A model generated the notes under the pieces. It was not told the DNA's origin, ran no database searches, and worked only from the letters and a program-made list of their open reading frames with translations. Positions 27,837 through 35,737 of a DNA stretch of 64,000 nucleotides are shown one piece after another. This DNA comes from Serinicoccus kebangsaanensis (lineage in GTDB: Bacteria; Actinomycetota; Actinomycetes; Actinomycetales; Dermatophilaceae): positions 326,421-390,420 of the forward strand of contig NZ_VSLG01000001.1 of NCBI RefSeq assembly GCF_008919445.1. Direction: 5' to 3'. The translations under genes and the position numbers were made by a program. Numbering within the stretch: the stretch's first letter is position 1; every line of letters starts with the position of its first letter.

Positions 27837-28088
27837 TCACCGGCCGAGGACGATCCGCACGACTCCTCCGCCGGGCACGGTCACCGTGCACCGCCCCGAG
27901 CCGTCGTCGGCGTGCGCGGCGACGACATACTCCCCCGGCTGCGGCACGTCGAGCCAGAACTGCCCGTCGCCGTCGCTGAGCAGCGCGACGTCGGGCACCG
28001 GGACGGGCCCCGCCTCCAACGCCACCCGGGCGTCGGGGACGGGGCTGCCGCTCGCATCGAGGACGATGCCGCGGATCCGTCCGGTCAT
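27837..28088 (-). CDS. Small carboxypeptidase-regulatory-like domain protein
   Basis: ATG 28088 gives 83 residues that form one complete CarboxypepD_reg-like beta-sandwich (GRIRGIVLDASGSPVPDARV, then GEYVVAAHADD). It has no signal peptide. It starts 10 bases after the V8-like peptidase gene, with which it is surely co-transcribed, and may bind or chaperone that peptidase. It converges on the flippase-like gene. Confidence 0.7.
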   Translation of the reverse strand: MTGRIRGIVLDASGSPVPDARVALEAGPVPVPDVALLSDGDGQFWLDVPQPGEYVVAAHADDGSGRCTVTVPGGGVVRIVLGR

Positions 28089-28098
28089 GATGGTGGGC

Positions 28099-29031
28099 TC
28101 AGCCCTTCCAGAGCTTGAGGTTGTCGAACACCGGCTTGTTGATCCGGGTCCCGCTGTTGCTGCTGGAGCCACCGTAGGCGTGGATCGCCACGGCATACCG
28201 GCCGCCGTTCTCGATGACGTAGACCCCGCTGCCGCTCTGGCCTCCGGCCGTGTCGAGCGTGTAGTAGACCTTGCGGGCACTGAGCGAGGCGACGCCGCTC
28301 CAGTGGTACCACTGCGTGCCGCTGGGCTTGTCGCCCGGGTAGCCCGACAGGTTGAGGGTCTTGCCGTTCAGCGTGGCGTCGGACCAGTTGGCGAAGCCGA
28401 GCCAGCCGGTCTCGTTGCCCTTGGGCTCGCTGAGCAGCATCGCGCCGTAGTCGTACTCGTGGTTCGGGCTGCTGGTCCAGCCGTGCACGCTGCGCAGCTG
28501 CGCGCGGGGCACGACGACCTTGCCGTAGGGCAGGCTCGCGCCGTTGCGCCCGGGCATGACCTCGACGCTGCGGACCCAGCCGTGCCGCTGGGTCCCGGGG
28601 GCGTGGATGAACACGCAGTGGCCCGCGGTGATGACGCTCTTCGGGCCGTTGAACCAGCCGGTGCCGATCCAGCGCGAGCCGTCGTTGGCGGTGATGAGCA
28701 GCGAGCAGTGCACCCGCCACGGGTAGCTGCTGGTGCCGGTGATCTGCACCCGGTTGTCCGGACCCTGGACCGACTCGGTCGAGGGGTCCGGCGGGCCGTA
28801 GGTGGCCTCACCGATCGGCCGCAGGCCCGACGTGTCGGGTGCGGTCTCCTCCGCGCTGAGCGCCTCGGCCATGGCGGCCGCGACCGGCTCGAGGTCGAGC
28901 CCCTCGACGCTCTGCTTCTGGGCGTTGTCCCCCGTCTGCGGGTCCTCGGTGAGCTCCTCGGTGCCGACCTCGTCGGTCGGCTCCGGCTCCGGCGCCACCG
29001 GCTCGTGCGGGTTCGTGGTGTCGTGCGACAT
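28099..29031 (-). CDS. V8-like (glutamyl endopeptidase type) serine peptidase without signal peptide
   Basis: ATG 29031 follows GAGGAG by seven bases, and the 310-residue product begins with a long acidic, disordered segment (about residues 1-90) rather than a signal peptide. The catalytic triad is visible: VITAGHCVF, YDYGAMLL and GGQSGSGVY. PA-clan peptidases of this type are normally exported, so a cytoplasmic form, non-classical export or a missed leader are all possible. The acidic N-terminus may act as an inhibitory propeptide. It is a distant relative of the secreted peptidase at 5958-6872. Confidence 0.82.
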   Translation of the reverse strand: MSHDTTNPHEPVAPEPEPTDEVGTEELTEDPQTGDNAQKQSVEGLDLEPVAAAMAEALSAEETAPDTSGLRPIGEATYGPPDPSTESVQGPDNRVQITGTSSYPWRVHCSLLITANDGSRWIGTGWFNGPKSVITAGHCVFIHAPGTQRHGWVRSVEVMPGRNGASLPYGKVVVPRAQLRSVHGWTSSPNHEYDYGAMLLSEPKGNETGWLGFANWSDATLNGKTLNLSGYPGDKPSGTQWYHWSGVASLSARKVYYTLDTAGGQSGSGVYVIENGGRYAVAIHAYGGSSSNSGTRINKPVFDNLKLWKG

Positions 29032-29259
29032 GGTGTCTCTCCTCGTGTGCGCGCACCGGCCCCTGCGCCGGTGCGTCGAGGAGTAGGAGCCGCTGGTATG
29101 CCCTCAGATACGCGAGGCTGCGAGGTCGGCTCGACGTGGCTGCTCTGTCCTGGGGCGGGGGGAGAGGCGCTGCTACGGTTGGATCCGGGTCAGGGCGGGG
29201 AACGGACTTCGTCCGGCCACGGACCGGCGAGAGCCGCCGGTCCGCGGGAGGAATTGAAG

Positions 29260-29712
29260 ATGAGCATCGCCAAGCGAGTCCTGTCCGCCGCTGCCGCACT
29301 GGCCGTGGCCGGGAGCATGATGACGGCCGCGCCGGCCTCGGCGGCCGGTCAACGCTGCGACGGCAGCCAGGTGCGGACCTGTGTCTCTGTCGCGTTGCCT
29401 GGCAACGACGTCCGGGCTAGAGCCATCATCCGGGACGTGAAAGGCGACGGGCTGGATTTCAAGGTCCGCGTTACTGACGTCCAGCTGCAGCGGCGCAGCG
29501 GAGGCAAGTGGGTGACCCTGCAGACCGACAGAGACTACGACGGCTGGCACCGGTCCGTGGACAAGTCTCGGACCTACCTCCTGCACGGCTGCCACGGGAA
29601 CGGCTATGTGCTCGTGCGTGCCCGCGCCCACTTCGACTGGAAGCGGGTCGGCCAGGCCGGGGAGTGGATGAACTCCAAGGCGGTGCGGGTGTACTGCCAC
29701 GTGCACATCTGA
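29260..29712 (+). CDS. Small secreted protein of unknown function
   Basis: ATG 29260 follows GGGAGGAA by seven bases and gives 150 residues. A signal peptide (AKRVLSAAAALAVAGSMMTA, cut after ASA) is clear. The mature part of about 120 residues is basic and holds four cysteines (RCDGS, RTCVS, HGCHG, VYCHVH), which could form two disulphides. The family is not recognised. It is the last chromosomal gene before the att repeat of the integrated element, whose hairpin may serve as its terminator. Confidence 0.75.
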   Translation: MSIAKRVLSAAAALAVAGSMMTAAPASAAGQRCDGSQVRTCVSVALPGNDVRARAIIRDVKGDGLDFKVRVTDVQLQRRSGGKWVTLQTDRDYDGWHRSVDKSRTYLLHGCHGNGYVLVRARAHFDWKRVGQAGEWMNSKAVRVYCHVHI

Positions 29713-29776
29713 CCCGTCGAGCTGGTGCTCACGGGTCCAGGTGACACGTAGGTCACACGCAGCTGGTAACAACACA

Positions 29777-29845
29777 GCCCCTGACTGGCGTTTTCGCTGG
29801 TCAGGGGCCTGCTGCGTTGGTGGACGATACTGGGATCGACCCAGT
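29777..29845. repeat. Left att repeat (tRNA-Val 3' fragment and hairpin)
   Basis: This 69-bp sequence matches 40188-40256 with four mismatches by eye. Positions 29818-29845 are the last 28 nt of tRNA-Val including CCA; 29778-29807 is a hairpin (CCCCTGAC/GTCAGGGG) that ends the tRNA transcript in the right copy. The rest of the tRNA is missing, so this is not a tRNA gene. Confidence 0.88.
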
Positions 29846-29960
29846 TTGAGCACGATGCTGCGATACTGAGGTTCGCCTGCACTAAAGGACTCTGAACTGC
29901 GTATACGTTGAACAGTATCGCGTGTCATATGGTACCAGAACTGGACAGACAGGTACTCTG

Positions 29961-29980
29961 ATCCTGCACGTATCCTGCAC
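29961..29980. promoter_or_regulatory. Candidate integrase arm-type site, left
   Basis: ATCCTGCACGTATCCTGCAC is itself a near-direct repeat of ATCCTGCAC and lies just upstream of the integrase gene. It recurs with 19 of 20 bases at 40151-40170, close to the other att copy. Arm-type sites of tyrosine integrases show this arrangement. Confidence 0.65.
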
Positions 29981-29992
29981 GGAAGGCATCCC

Positions 29993-31120
29993 ATGCCAGC
30001 TCGCAAGAAGCGCGGCTTCGGTCAGCTGCGTCGCCTCCCCAGCAAGCGGTGGCAGGCGTTCTACACGGGGCCAGACTCCAACTTGCACTACGCCCCCACC
30101 ACCTTTGAGACCGCCGAGGACGCCGAAGCATGGTTGGCCGCCGAGCGGCGACTCACGACAGGAGATCAGTGGTCCACCCCAAGGGAGCGCATGAGCACCC
30201 AGCGTCAGCGCGAGGCCACCACCCTCGCGGCTTACGTCGAGCGATGGATGAAGCATCGCGACCTCAAGCCGCGCACCCGCGAGCACTACTTGCAGCTTCT
30301 CGACCGGCACATCCTCCCAGCGCTCGGCGCTCTCCCCCTTCGCGCCCTCACGAGTGAGGTGGTCGGAAACTGGTACGCCGAGCTCGATCCCCAAAAACCA
30401 ACAATCCGGTCTCACGCTTACGGGCTGCTGCGCACGATCCTGGGCAGCGCAGTGCTCGACGAGAAGATCGCGGCGAACCCCGTGCACATTCGCGGCGCGG
30501 GCAACGCCAAGCGCGCGACACGAACCGAGCCCGCGACGCTGGACCAACTCGCCACTCTGGTCGATGCCATGCCCGAGCGTTACAAGGTCATGACTCTTCT
30601 GGCCGCGTGGTGTGGCCTTCGGTTCGGGGAGCTGACCGAGCTGCGCCGCAAGGACATCGACCTCACCAACGGTGTGATCAAAGTCCGACGTGCCGTTACC
30701 CGCGTGAGAGGACAGTTCGTGGTCGGCACACCCAAGAGCGCCGCCGGAATCCGCGACGTCGCTATCCCCCCGCACCTGGTCCCTGCCGTCCGCGAGCACC
30801 TGGCCGCGAATATGACCGGGAGGGACGGCCTGCTGTTCCCCTCGGCTGGGGATCCGGCGAAGCACCTGGCCCCGGCCTCCCTTTACGGCGCGTTCTATCG
30901 TGCCCGAGAGGCCGCCGACCGCCCGGACCTGAGGTGGCACGACCTACGCCACACCGGGGCGGTGCTGGCAGCGCAGACTGGCGCCACGCTAGCCGAACTC
31001 ATGGGACGGCTTGGGCACTCCACACCAGCCGCAGCGATGCGCTACCAACATGCTGCGAAGGGTCGAGACGCCCAGATCGCTGCAGCTCTTTCCGCCATGG
31101 CACAGGGCAACCCTGGATGA
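29993..31120 (+). CDS. int: Tyrosine site-specific integrase
   Basis: This 375-residue recombinase starts at ATG 29993. Residues 1-60 are an arm-binding type N-terminus, 75-160 a core-binding SAM-like domain (YVERWMKHRDLKPRTREHY), and 175-360 the catalytic domain. Catalytic residues are Arg in GLRFGELTEL, His and Arg in WHDLRHTG, His in RLGHST, and the nucleophile Tyr in AMRYQHA. It should insert and excise the element at tRNA-Val(GAC). No excisionase gene is recognisable next to it. Confidence 0.95.
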   Translation: MPARKKRGFGQLRRLPSKRWQAFYTGPDSNLHYAPTTFETAEDAEAWLAAERRLTTGDQWSTPRERMSTQRQREATTLAAYVERWMKHRDLKPRTREHYLQLLDRHILPALGALPLRALTSEVVGNWYAELDPQKPTIRSHAYGLLRTILGSAVLDEKIAANPVHIRGAGNAKRATRTEPATLDQLATLVDAMPERYKVMTLLAAWCGLRFGELTELRRKDIDLTNGVIKVRRAVTRVRGQFVVGTPKSAAGIRDVAIPPHLVPAVREHLAANMTGRDGLLFPSAGDPAKHLAPASLYGAFYRAREAADRPDLRWHDLRHTGAVLAAQTGATLAELMGRLGHSTPAAAMRYQHAAKGRDAQIAAALSAMAQGNPG

Positions 31121-31492
31121 TTAGGTGCGTCGGCACTGCTGGTGGGTGCCTGTGGGGAGAAGTGGCGGGAACCTCCCTACCCATCCTCCTGACCTGCGCC
31201 GGCACCTCAGGCAGCGCGCCTGTGACAGGCCTGTGACCGCTGCCTCGGGGGCTGAGACCTTGCGGTCGTCACCACGTCGACCAACCCCAGGACGGATGAG
31301 TGAACAGATGAGAGGTCTGCCGATCGACCTCGATCGGCGCCTGGTCATCCGCCGCCGGTCGAGGAAGCCCCTTACGCGCCCGATCCTCACCCACGACTAC
31401 GTGCGAGGTGTCCGCTCGACGTCGGGTGGCGGTGCCGCCGTGAGTTCGTGGCCCTTGCGCTCGCGCAGCGTGTCATCGGCTCCTACCGTTGA
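31121..31492. other. Non-coding stretch after integrase
   Basis: I see no convincing gene in these 372 bases; the open frames are short and have poor composition. A TTGACA at 31489-31494 upstream of the SDR relic may be a remnant -35 element. Confidence 0.5.
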
Positions 31493-31831
31493 CAGATAGA
31501 CTCCTCCCCTGCCCGTCCCGTCGCCCTCGTCGCGGGCGGCTCGCGCGGTCTCGACCTCTTGGTCGCCGCCGAGCTGGCTGGCCGCGGCTACGACGTCGCG
31601 ATCTGCTCGCGCCATCTGGACCAGGCACGCCAGGGTGCCGAGGTCGCCCAGCAGCGGGCCGCCGCGGGCGAGCCTGCGGCAGGGAGGATCGTCGCCACCC
31701 GGTGCGACGTGTCGGACCGGCAGGCCGTGCGGGACGTGGTGCGCCAGGTGGAGGCCGAGCTCGGCCCGGTCGAGGTGCTCCTGCACGTGGCCGGCATCAC
31801 CCAGGCAGCGTGCCACGGCTATCGCTGCTGA
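31493..31831 (+). pseudogene. N-terminal fragment of a short-chain dehydrogenase
   Basis: The frame from 31493 reads PVALVAGGSRGLDLLVAAEL, then YDVAICSR, TRCDVSDR and HVAGI, which is the first 100 or so residues of an SDR. There is no start codon before TTG 31559, the last glycine of the nucleotide-binding GxxxGxG motif is Asp, and homology ends at AGI before the catalytic Ser-Tyr-Lys. It is a truncated relic. Its break abuts a fragment of an unrelated permease gene. Confidence 0.75.
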
Positions 31832-31967
31832 CGCATCGACAGCACGAGACCTGCACGTGCCCGTCGGTGCGTCAGTCTTGGCTGGGCTCGTGGTCTCGCT
31901 GCTCGGCACCCGCTACTTCCTGTGGCTGCTGCACCGGATGCGCGCAGACGGATGGCCAACTGTGTGA
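31832..31967 (+). pseudogene. C-terminal fragment of a FecCD-type iron-siderophore permease
   Basis: The frame ending at TGA 31965-31967 reads LHVPVGASVLAGLVVSLLG and then TRYFLWLLHRMR, which matches the final helix and tail of FecCD permeases (PVGxxTALxGxPxFLWLL). Only about 40 residues remain. The direct fusion to an SDR fragment shows a large deletion or recombination joint. Assignment rests on this one motif. Confidence 0.6.
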
Positions 31968-32288
31968 TTCTCCCACCCCGGGGTCGCTTCTCGTTCTCGG
32001 AGATCACGAGGACGTGGTCGATGACTCTGATCCGTCGAAGCGAGGGGTTGCTGACCTGCCCTGTCCTGACGATGCCACTCGTGTCCTTGCTGATCTCAAG
32101 GTTCCGTCAGTACGACGTCGCGCGTCGAGGCAATCGCCGGTGGACGAGCTGACCGCCGGCGCCATAGGTGAAGATGGCCGACCTGCGGTTGACCGCCAGC
32201 GGTTCCGACCCCCGATAACCAAGCCGGCCCTGGTGGCGAAAATGCCGACTACTCGACCCCGCCGACCAGCAGGCCAGCTCAGAGCCTC
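31968..32288. other. Stretch without a recognisable gene
   Basis: These 321 bases hold only short open frames without family features; they lie between gene fragments and the 3' end of the DoxX-like gene and are probably further debris. Confidence 0.45.
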
Positions 32289-32834
32289 TCAGCGCAGCAC
32301 GGGCGAGGGCGTCACTTTGCGCCAGAGATCGCCGAGTCCGAGGTAGGACCAGGATGCCGGGATAGCAGCGATCACTAGCAGCACAATTGCACCGGTGAGG
32401 TGGTCGTCGAGGAAGGGGTTGGTGCTTGTGGGGATCGCTGCTCCGTACATGAACAGGTACATCAGCGTGCCGCACAACGCACCGACCCGAGCGCCCATGC
32501 CGGTCATCAAGGTCACCCCGATGCCCAGCAATCCGAGCATGAACAGCCAGTCGATGACGACGATGCCCGCCATCCCCTGGTAGAAGACAGCGAGTGGGCC
32601 CTCGACCCCAGACAGGTAGCCCGTCGTCGGGCTGCCCCCGCCCAGCCACGAACCCTCCGCCGGGGTCGCGAAGCCGAGGCCGAAGGTCTTGTCCAGGAAA
32701 GCCCACAAGAAGTAGAACCCGAAGGCCAGTCGCATCACCCCGAGGGCAATCCCACCGAGGACGGGCAGCTCTCGGCGTCCGGTCCCCACCGAACCTGTCG
32801 TCCGGTTCTGGCCAGTGCTCGTGTGGGTCGTCAT
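32289..32834 (-). CDS. DoxX/DoxD-like membrane protein
   Basis: ATG 32834 gives 181 residues; an ATG at 32855 with AAAAGG upstream would add seven. A short polar N-terminus is followed by four hydrophobic segments (GVMRLAFGFYFLWAFLDKTF; IVVIDWLFMLGLLGIGVTLM; ALCGTLMYLFMYGA; AIVLLVIAAIPASWSYLGLG), the layout of DoxX-like and thiosulfate:quinone oxidoreductase small-subunit proteins. These act in the membrane near quinone or oxidative metabolism; the exact activity is unknown. A palindrome overlaps its promoter, and a broken GntR gene lies upstream. Confidence 0.75.
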   Translation of the reverse strand: MTTHTSTGQNRTTGSVGTGRRELPVLGGIALGVMRLAFGFYFLWAFLDKTFGLGFATPAEGSWLGGGSPTTGYLSGVEGPLAVFYQGMAGIVVIDWLFMLGLLGIGVTLMTGMGARVGALCGTLMYLFMYGAAIPTSTNPFLDDHLTGAIVLLVIAAIPASWSYLGLGDLWRKVTPSPVLR

Positions 32835-32880
32835 GTCGGCACGCTCCTGTCTCATCGGATCCTTTTCGAACACACCCAAT

Positions 32881-32899
32881 ATACTACTATATGTAGTAT
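32881..32899. promoter_or_regulatory. Palindromic operator upstream of the DoxX-like gene
   Basis: ATACTACTATATGTAGTAT consists of perfect 7-base arms with a 5-base centre in a locally AT-rich patch. On the minus strand TATATT follows directly and could be the -10 element of the DoxX-like gene, so a bound repressor would block it. GntR (YtrA type) and BlaI proteins use such TAGTA/TACTA dyads; the adjacent GntR relic is the likely former regulator. Confidence 0.65.
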
Positions 32900-33016
32900 T
32901 ACGCCACGCAGTAGCACGCGAAGGCGCACCTCAAGGACACCTCGAGCCGTCTCCGGACGGTGGAGCATGAGCAGCAGGGACAGCGTCAGACCCCGCGTGC
33001 GCGTGAGGGAGCAGGC

Positions 33017-33290
33017 ATGCTGATCCGGATCGACGCCGGGGCGAGCATGCCGGTCTTCGAGCAGATCGGGGACCAGTGGTCCCCAGGGGTGCGTGGCGGC
33101 GACCTGGTCGCCGACGAGAAGCTGCCACCGGTCCGACAACTGGCCGCGGAACTGGGGATCGCCCCACTGGCGTGGGGTCTGGTCGGGCCCTGCGAAAGGT
33201 CTGCCGTGAGCTGCCTGCGCCGTTGGTGATGGACGCTTTGGCGCAGTCCGTGGCTGCCTTGTCGGCACGGGCAGCCCCCAAGGGTTTGGA
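33017..33290 (+). pseudogene. Broken GntR (YtrA-type) regulator
   Basis: From ATG 33017 the frame reads MLIRIDAGASMPVFEQIGD, then EKLPPVRQLAAELGIA, which is the winged-helix N-terminus of a YtrA-type GntR protein. It then loses homology where the recognition helix and wing should be. A second frame downstream (RKVCRELPAPLVMDALAQSV) resembles the C-terminal helices of the same family. An internal deletion plus a frame change has removed the core, so no functional repressor is expected. Confidence 0.6.
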
Positions 33291-33350
33291 CAGTCTCGGC
33301 CCCACCCGGGACATGGGTGGGGCCGAGGGTAGGTGGTGATCGGTGATCGG

Positions 33351-34166
33351 TCAGCGGCCGCGATGCTCCTCGGGCAGGTCGGTGTCGATCTGCTCCTTGT
33401 GAACCTCGTCGGTCACCTGCTGCTCCTCGGCGACGGTGTCGGTGTCGAGGCGGACCTCTTCGACTGGCACGGTCTCCTTGTCGACGAGGACCTGGTCCTC
33501 GGTGAGGGTGACTTCCTGCTCGTCCTCGCCGAGGTCAGTCCCGGACAGGCGTGCCCTGTCCTGCTCGTCGAGCGGTTCCCGTTCGATGCGGACTTCCTCC
33601 CGCTCGACGGGAACGGTCTTGGTCACGTTCTCGGTGACGACGTACTTGCGCAGCCGGGCCCTGCCGGCGTCTACCTTCTCGGTGCCGACCTGGAGCTGCT
33701 CCTCGGAGCGGACCATGCTCGCGTCCGCCTCGTGGTCACTGGTCTGACGCCTGTTGCCTGGGGAGCCCGTGCCGGCGACGGTCCCGTGAGTGGTGCGGGT
33801 GTCGGCTCGGTCGCGGGACGCCGGTGCACCGTTGTTCGCGTGCTGCTGCCCGTCCCGGCCGCCATAGTAGGAGTACAGCTCGCGCTCCTCCTCCACCGAG
33901 ATGTGGCCGTCCTCTTCCACCCGCGGGGCGTCCTTGACCTGGTCCTTGGTGTAGGGCACACGGATCTCGTCGAGTTGCACGGTCGCGCCCTGCAAGGGCA
34001 CGAACGACTCCGAGGTCCCGAAGAGCCCGGTCTTGATGGTGACCCAGGCGGGCTCTCCGGTCGAGTCCTCCAGATAGACCTGGCCGACCTTGCCGATCTT
34101 TTCCCCATCCTGGTCGACGACTACGCCGTCGTTCCGCAGGGACTGGATCTGTTCCTCGTTCATCAT
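33351..34166 (-). CDS. PRC-barrel and DUF2382 (YsnF-type) stress protein
   Basis: The 271-residue protein starts at ATG 34166 or the next codon, with AGGAG seven to ten bases upstream. Residues 1-110 form a PRC-barrel (VVDQDGEKIGKVGQVYLEDS), 110-155 are a low-complexity linker, and 155-265 are a DUF2382 domain of repeated charged strands (VPVEREEVRIEREP, VPVEEVRLDTDTV). The pair is known in general-stress proteins such as B. subtilis YsnF; its biochemical role is unknown. It lacks membrane segments. A 9-bp inverted repeat lies in its leader. Confidence 0.88.
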   Translation of the reverse strand: MMNEEQIQSLRNDGVVVDQDGEKIGKVGQVYLEDSTGEPAWVTIKTGLFGTSESFVPLQGATVQLDEIRVPYTKDQVKDAPRVEEDGHISVEEERELYSYYGGRDGQQHANNGAPASRDRADTRTTHGTVAGTGSPGNRRQTSDHEADASMVRSEEQLQVGTEKVDAGRARLRKYVVTENVTKTVPVEREEVRIEREPLDEQDRARLSGTDLGEDEQEVTLTEDQVLVDKETVPVEEVRLDTDTVAEEQQVTDEVHKEQIDTDLPEEHRGR

Positions 34167-34187
34167 GCGGGAACTCCTGTGGTGGGT

Positions 34188-34211
34188 GGACGGTGCCCTG
34201 ATGCACCGTCC
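34188..34211. promoter_or_regulatory. Inverted repeat in the DUF2382 leader
   Basis: GGACGGTGC at 34188-34196 and GCACCGTCC at 34203-34211 are perfect arms around six bases, starting about 22 bases upstream of the gene start. It could be an operator or an mRNA hairpin that controls translation. Confidence 0.5.
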
Positions 34212-34514
34212 GCTTACACCGTAAAGGTAGATCTACGACTGGTGGCCCGCAACCCGGACTGGCGTGCCCCCGGGGCGGCACCTGGGAGGCGGCTGCAGTG
34301 GCCGGCCAGCAACGCCCATACGGGGTAGATGACCGGGAGGCGCAGCACAGCCGATGTGCACTGGGGGCATTGCCGTTGGCGCGACGTCGTGGAGCACTGG
34401 GATCGCCCGGCCGCCTGCGGCGGTGACCGCGTCTAGCGCGGATGGCACCGGCCGTATGCGAGTGATGCACCTCCGGGAAGCCTCTGGTGCCCCGGGGGGC
34501 GAGGTGATGTCTGG
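34212..34514. other. Intergenic region with DUF2382 promoter
   Basis: This region of about 300 bases lies between the 3' end of the TetR gene and the leader of the DUF2382 gene. I find no gene. It must hold the DUF2382 promoter; TTTACACCGTA-like sequence recurs near 34215 and 35646 (upstream of the YtxH-like gene), a possible shared promoter element. Confidence 0.45.
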
Positions 34515-35231
34515 CTAGTGGGAGACGGACTGTTCGATGCGATTCAGCAGCATCTCAAGTCCGATTTCGAACTCTTCCTCACCGCGGTCCTGGCTGAGCA
34601 GTTCGCGCATGCGCAGCACGTGCGGAGCCGTATACAGCCCGGTGTCCGGGTCGTCCTGCTCGGGGATGTCGGCGCTTCCTTCGTTCATGGGCTCTTCGAC
34701 GGCAGCGACGTTCTCGACGCGCATGGATACCTCTAGCAGAAGATAGCCGACGAGAAAGCTGGTGAACGCCTTGTAAGCGTCGACCGCGCGCCCATCGTCA
34801 AAGCCGTGGTCGGTCAGCGTGGCGAGAAGGTGCTCGACCGTCTCGATGTCCCGCAGGGGCGGACGTAGCCAAGGGGTAGCCGGGTGGCGGGATACCACGA
34901 GCGGGAAAGCAGCCGGGTGCCTAAGGGATACATCGCGGATCTCGTGAGCCAGCAGCTGTAAGTACTGCTGCCAACTCGTCGGCCGGGCGGCGTCCACCCG
35001 ACCTACCAGGCCCTCGAGCAGTCTCACCACGACCGCCTCCAGCAGGTCCTCACGTCCAGACACGTACCGGTACAGCGCCATCGCTTCGACTTGCAGATCA
35101 GGGCCAAGCCTGCGCATCGTCGTGTGCTCAACGCCCCGTGTCTCGATGCTGGCAAGGGCGGCATCCACGATGCGCTCACGGCTCAAGCGTCGCCGCGAGC
35201 GGCGCGTACCCGCCCGCTCGTCTGGGCTCAT
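34515..35231 (-). CDS. TetR-family repressor with TetR_C-type ligand domain
   Basis: The 238-residue protein has an N-terminal helix-turn-helix (SRERIVDAALASIETRG, then MRRLGPDLQVEAMALYRYVS) and a larger C-terminal domain of the Tet-repressor class, with LLATLTDHGFDDGRAVDAYK. It should bind DNA as a dimer and release it on binding a small molecule. Targets are unknown; the neighbouring stress genes are candidates, but no matching operator pair was found by eye. Confidence 0.88.
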   Translation of the reverse strand: MSPDERAGTRRSRRRLSRERIVDAALASIETRGVEHTTMRRLGPDLQVEAMALYRYVSGREDLLEAVVVRLLEGLVGRVDAARPTSWQQYLQLLAHEIRDVSLRHPAAFPLVVSRHPATPWLRPPLRDIETVEHLLATLTDHGFDDGRAVDAYKAFTSFLVGYLLLEVSMRVENVAAVEEPMNEGSADIPEQDDPDTGLYTAPHVLRMRELLSQDRGEEEFEIGLEMLLNRIEQSVSH

Positions 35232-35297
35232 CAGGGCACCTCCTGGGTACCCACTGTGTCACACGCCCTCTGCGCTGGCTCCTTGTCACCCTCGGCT

Positions 35298-35579
35298 TCA
35301 ACCCGCGACTGACTCGGGCAGGTGGCCCTTGCGCTTGGTGTAGGCCTCGGTGGACTTGTGGTTGATCCACACCCGCACCAGTTGCACGATCGCCCCAGAG
35401 ACCAGCGCGAAGGCCATGGCTTCACCCCAGTCCACCTCGGGGTCCTCGGGGTTGCTCGGGGAGTTGCTGCCGGTGACGAACTTCCATGTCGTCTCGGTGA
35501 CATTCTTGGCTAGCACTCCCCCGCCGATCGCCGCCACCGTCGTCGCCAGGCTCCACATCTTGTCGCTCACTGAGCTCAC
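35298..35579 (-). CDS. DUF4235 membrane protein
   Basis: This 93-residue protein matches the actinobacterial DUF4235 pattern: an N-terminal hydrophobic helix (WSLATTVAAIGGGVLAKNVT) with the K-x-T-x-x-x-W-K segment, a short acidic loop (PEDPEVDWGEA) and a second helix (FALVSGAIVQLVRVWIN). Its function is unknown. It diverges from the YtxH-holin-DUF3618-YihY operon across 158 bases, with which it commonly travels. Confidence 0.85.
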   Translation of the reverse strand: MSSVSDKMWSLATTVAAIGGGVLAKNVTETTWKFVTGSNSPSNPEDPEVDWGEAMAFALVSGAIVQLVRVWINHKSTEAYTKRKGHLPESVAG

Positions 35580-35737
35580 CGCTTCCTCGTCTGGGCCCCG
35601 GACCCGCCCGAGGACACGCTTGCACGGACATGGACTACGCCGTACGTTTACACCGTATTCGCATGCTGAGCATCACAGCAAGGCGACGCTGACCCAGCCG
35701 GGTCCGCGCAAGACACCTCTGCAGTCAGGAGCAGACG

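Noticed and set aside
29818-29845. tRNA gene at the left end of the element
   Set aside because: Only the last 28 nt of tRNA-Val are present; no D-arm or anticodon arm can form.
31121-31492. A gene after the integrase (124-codon open frame)
   Set aside because: Arg-rich translation without any family feature and no ribosome site.
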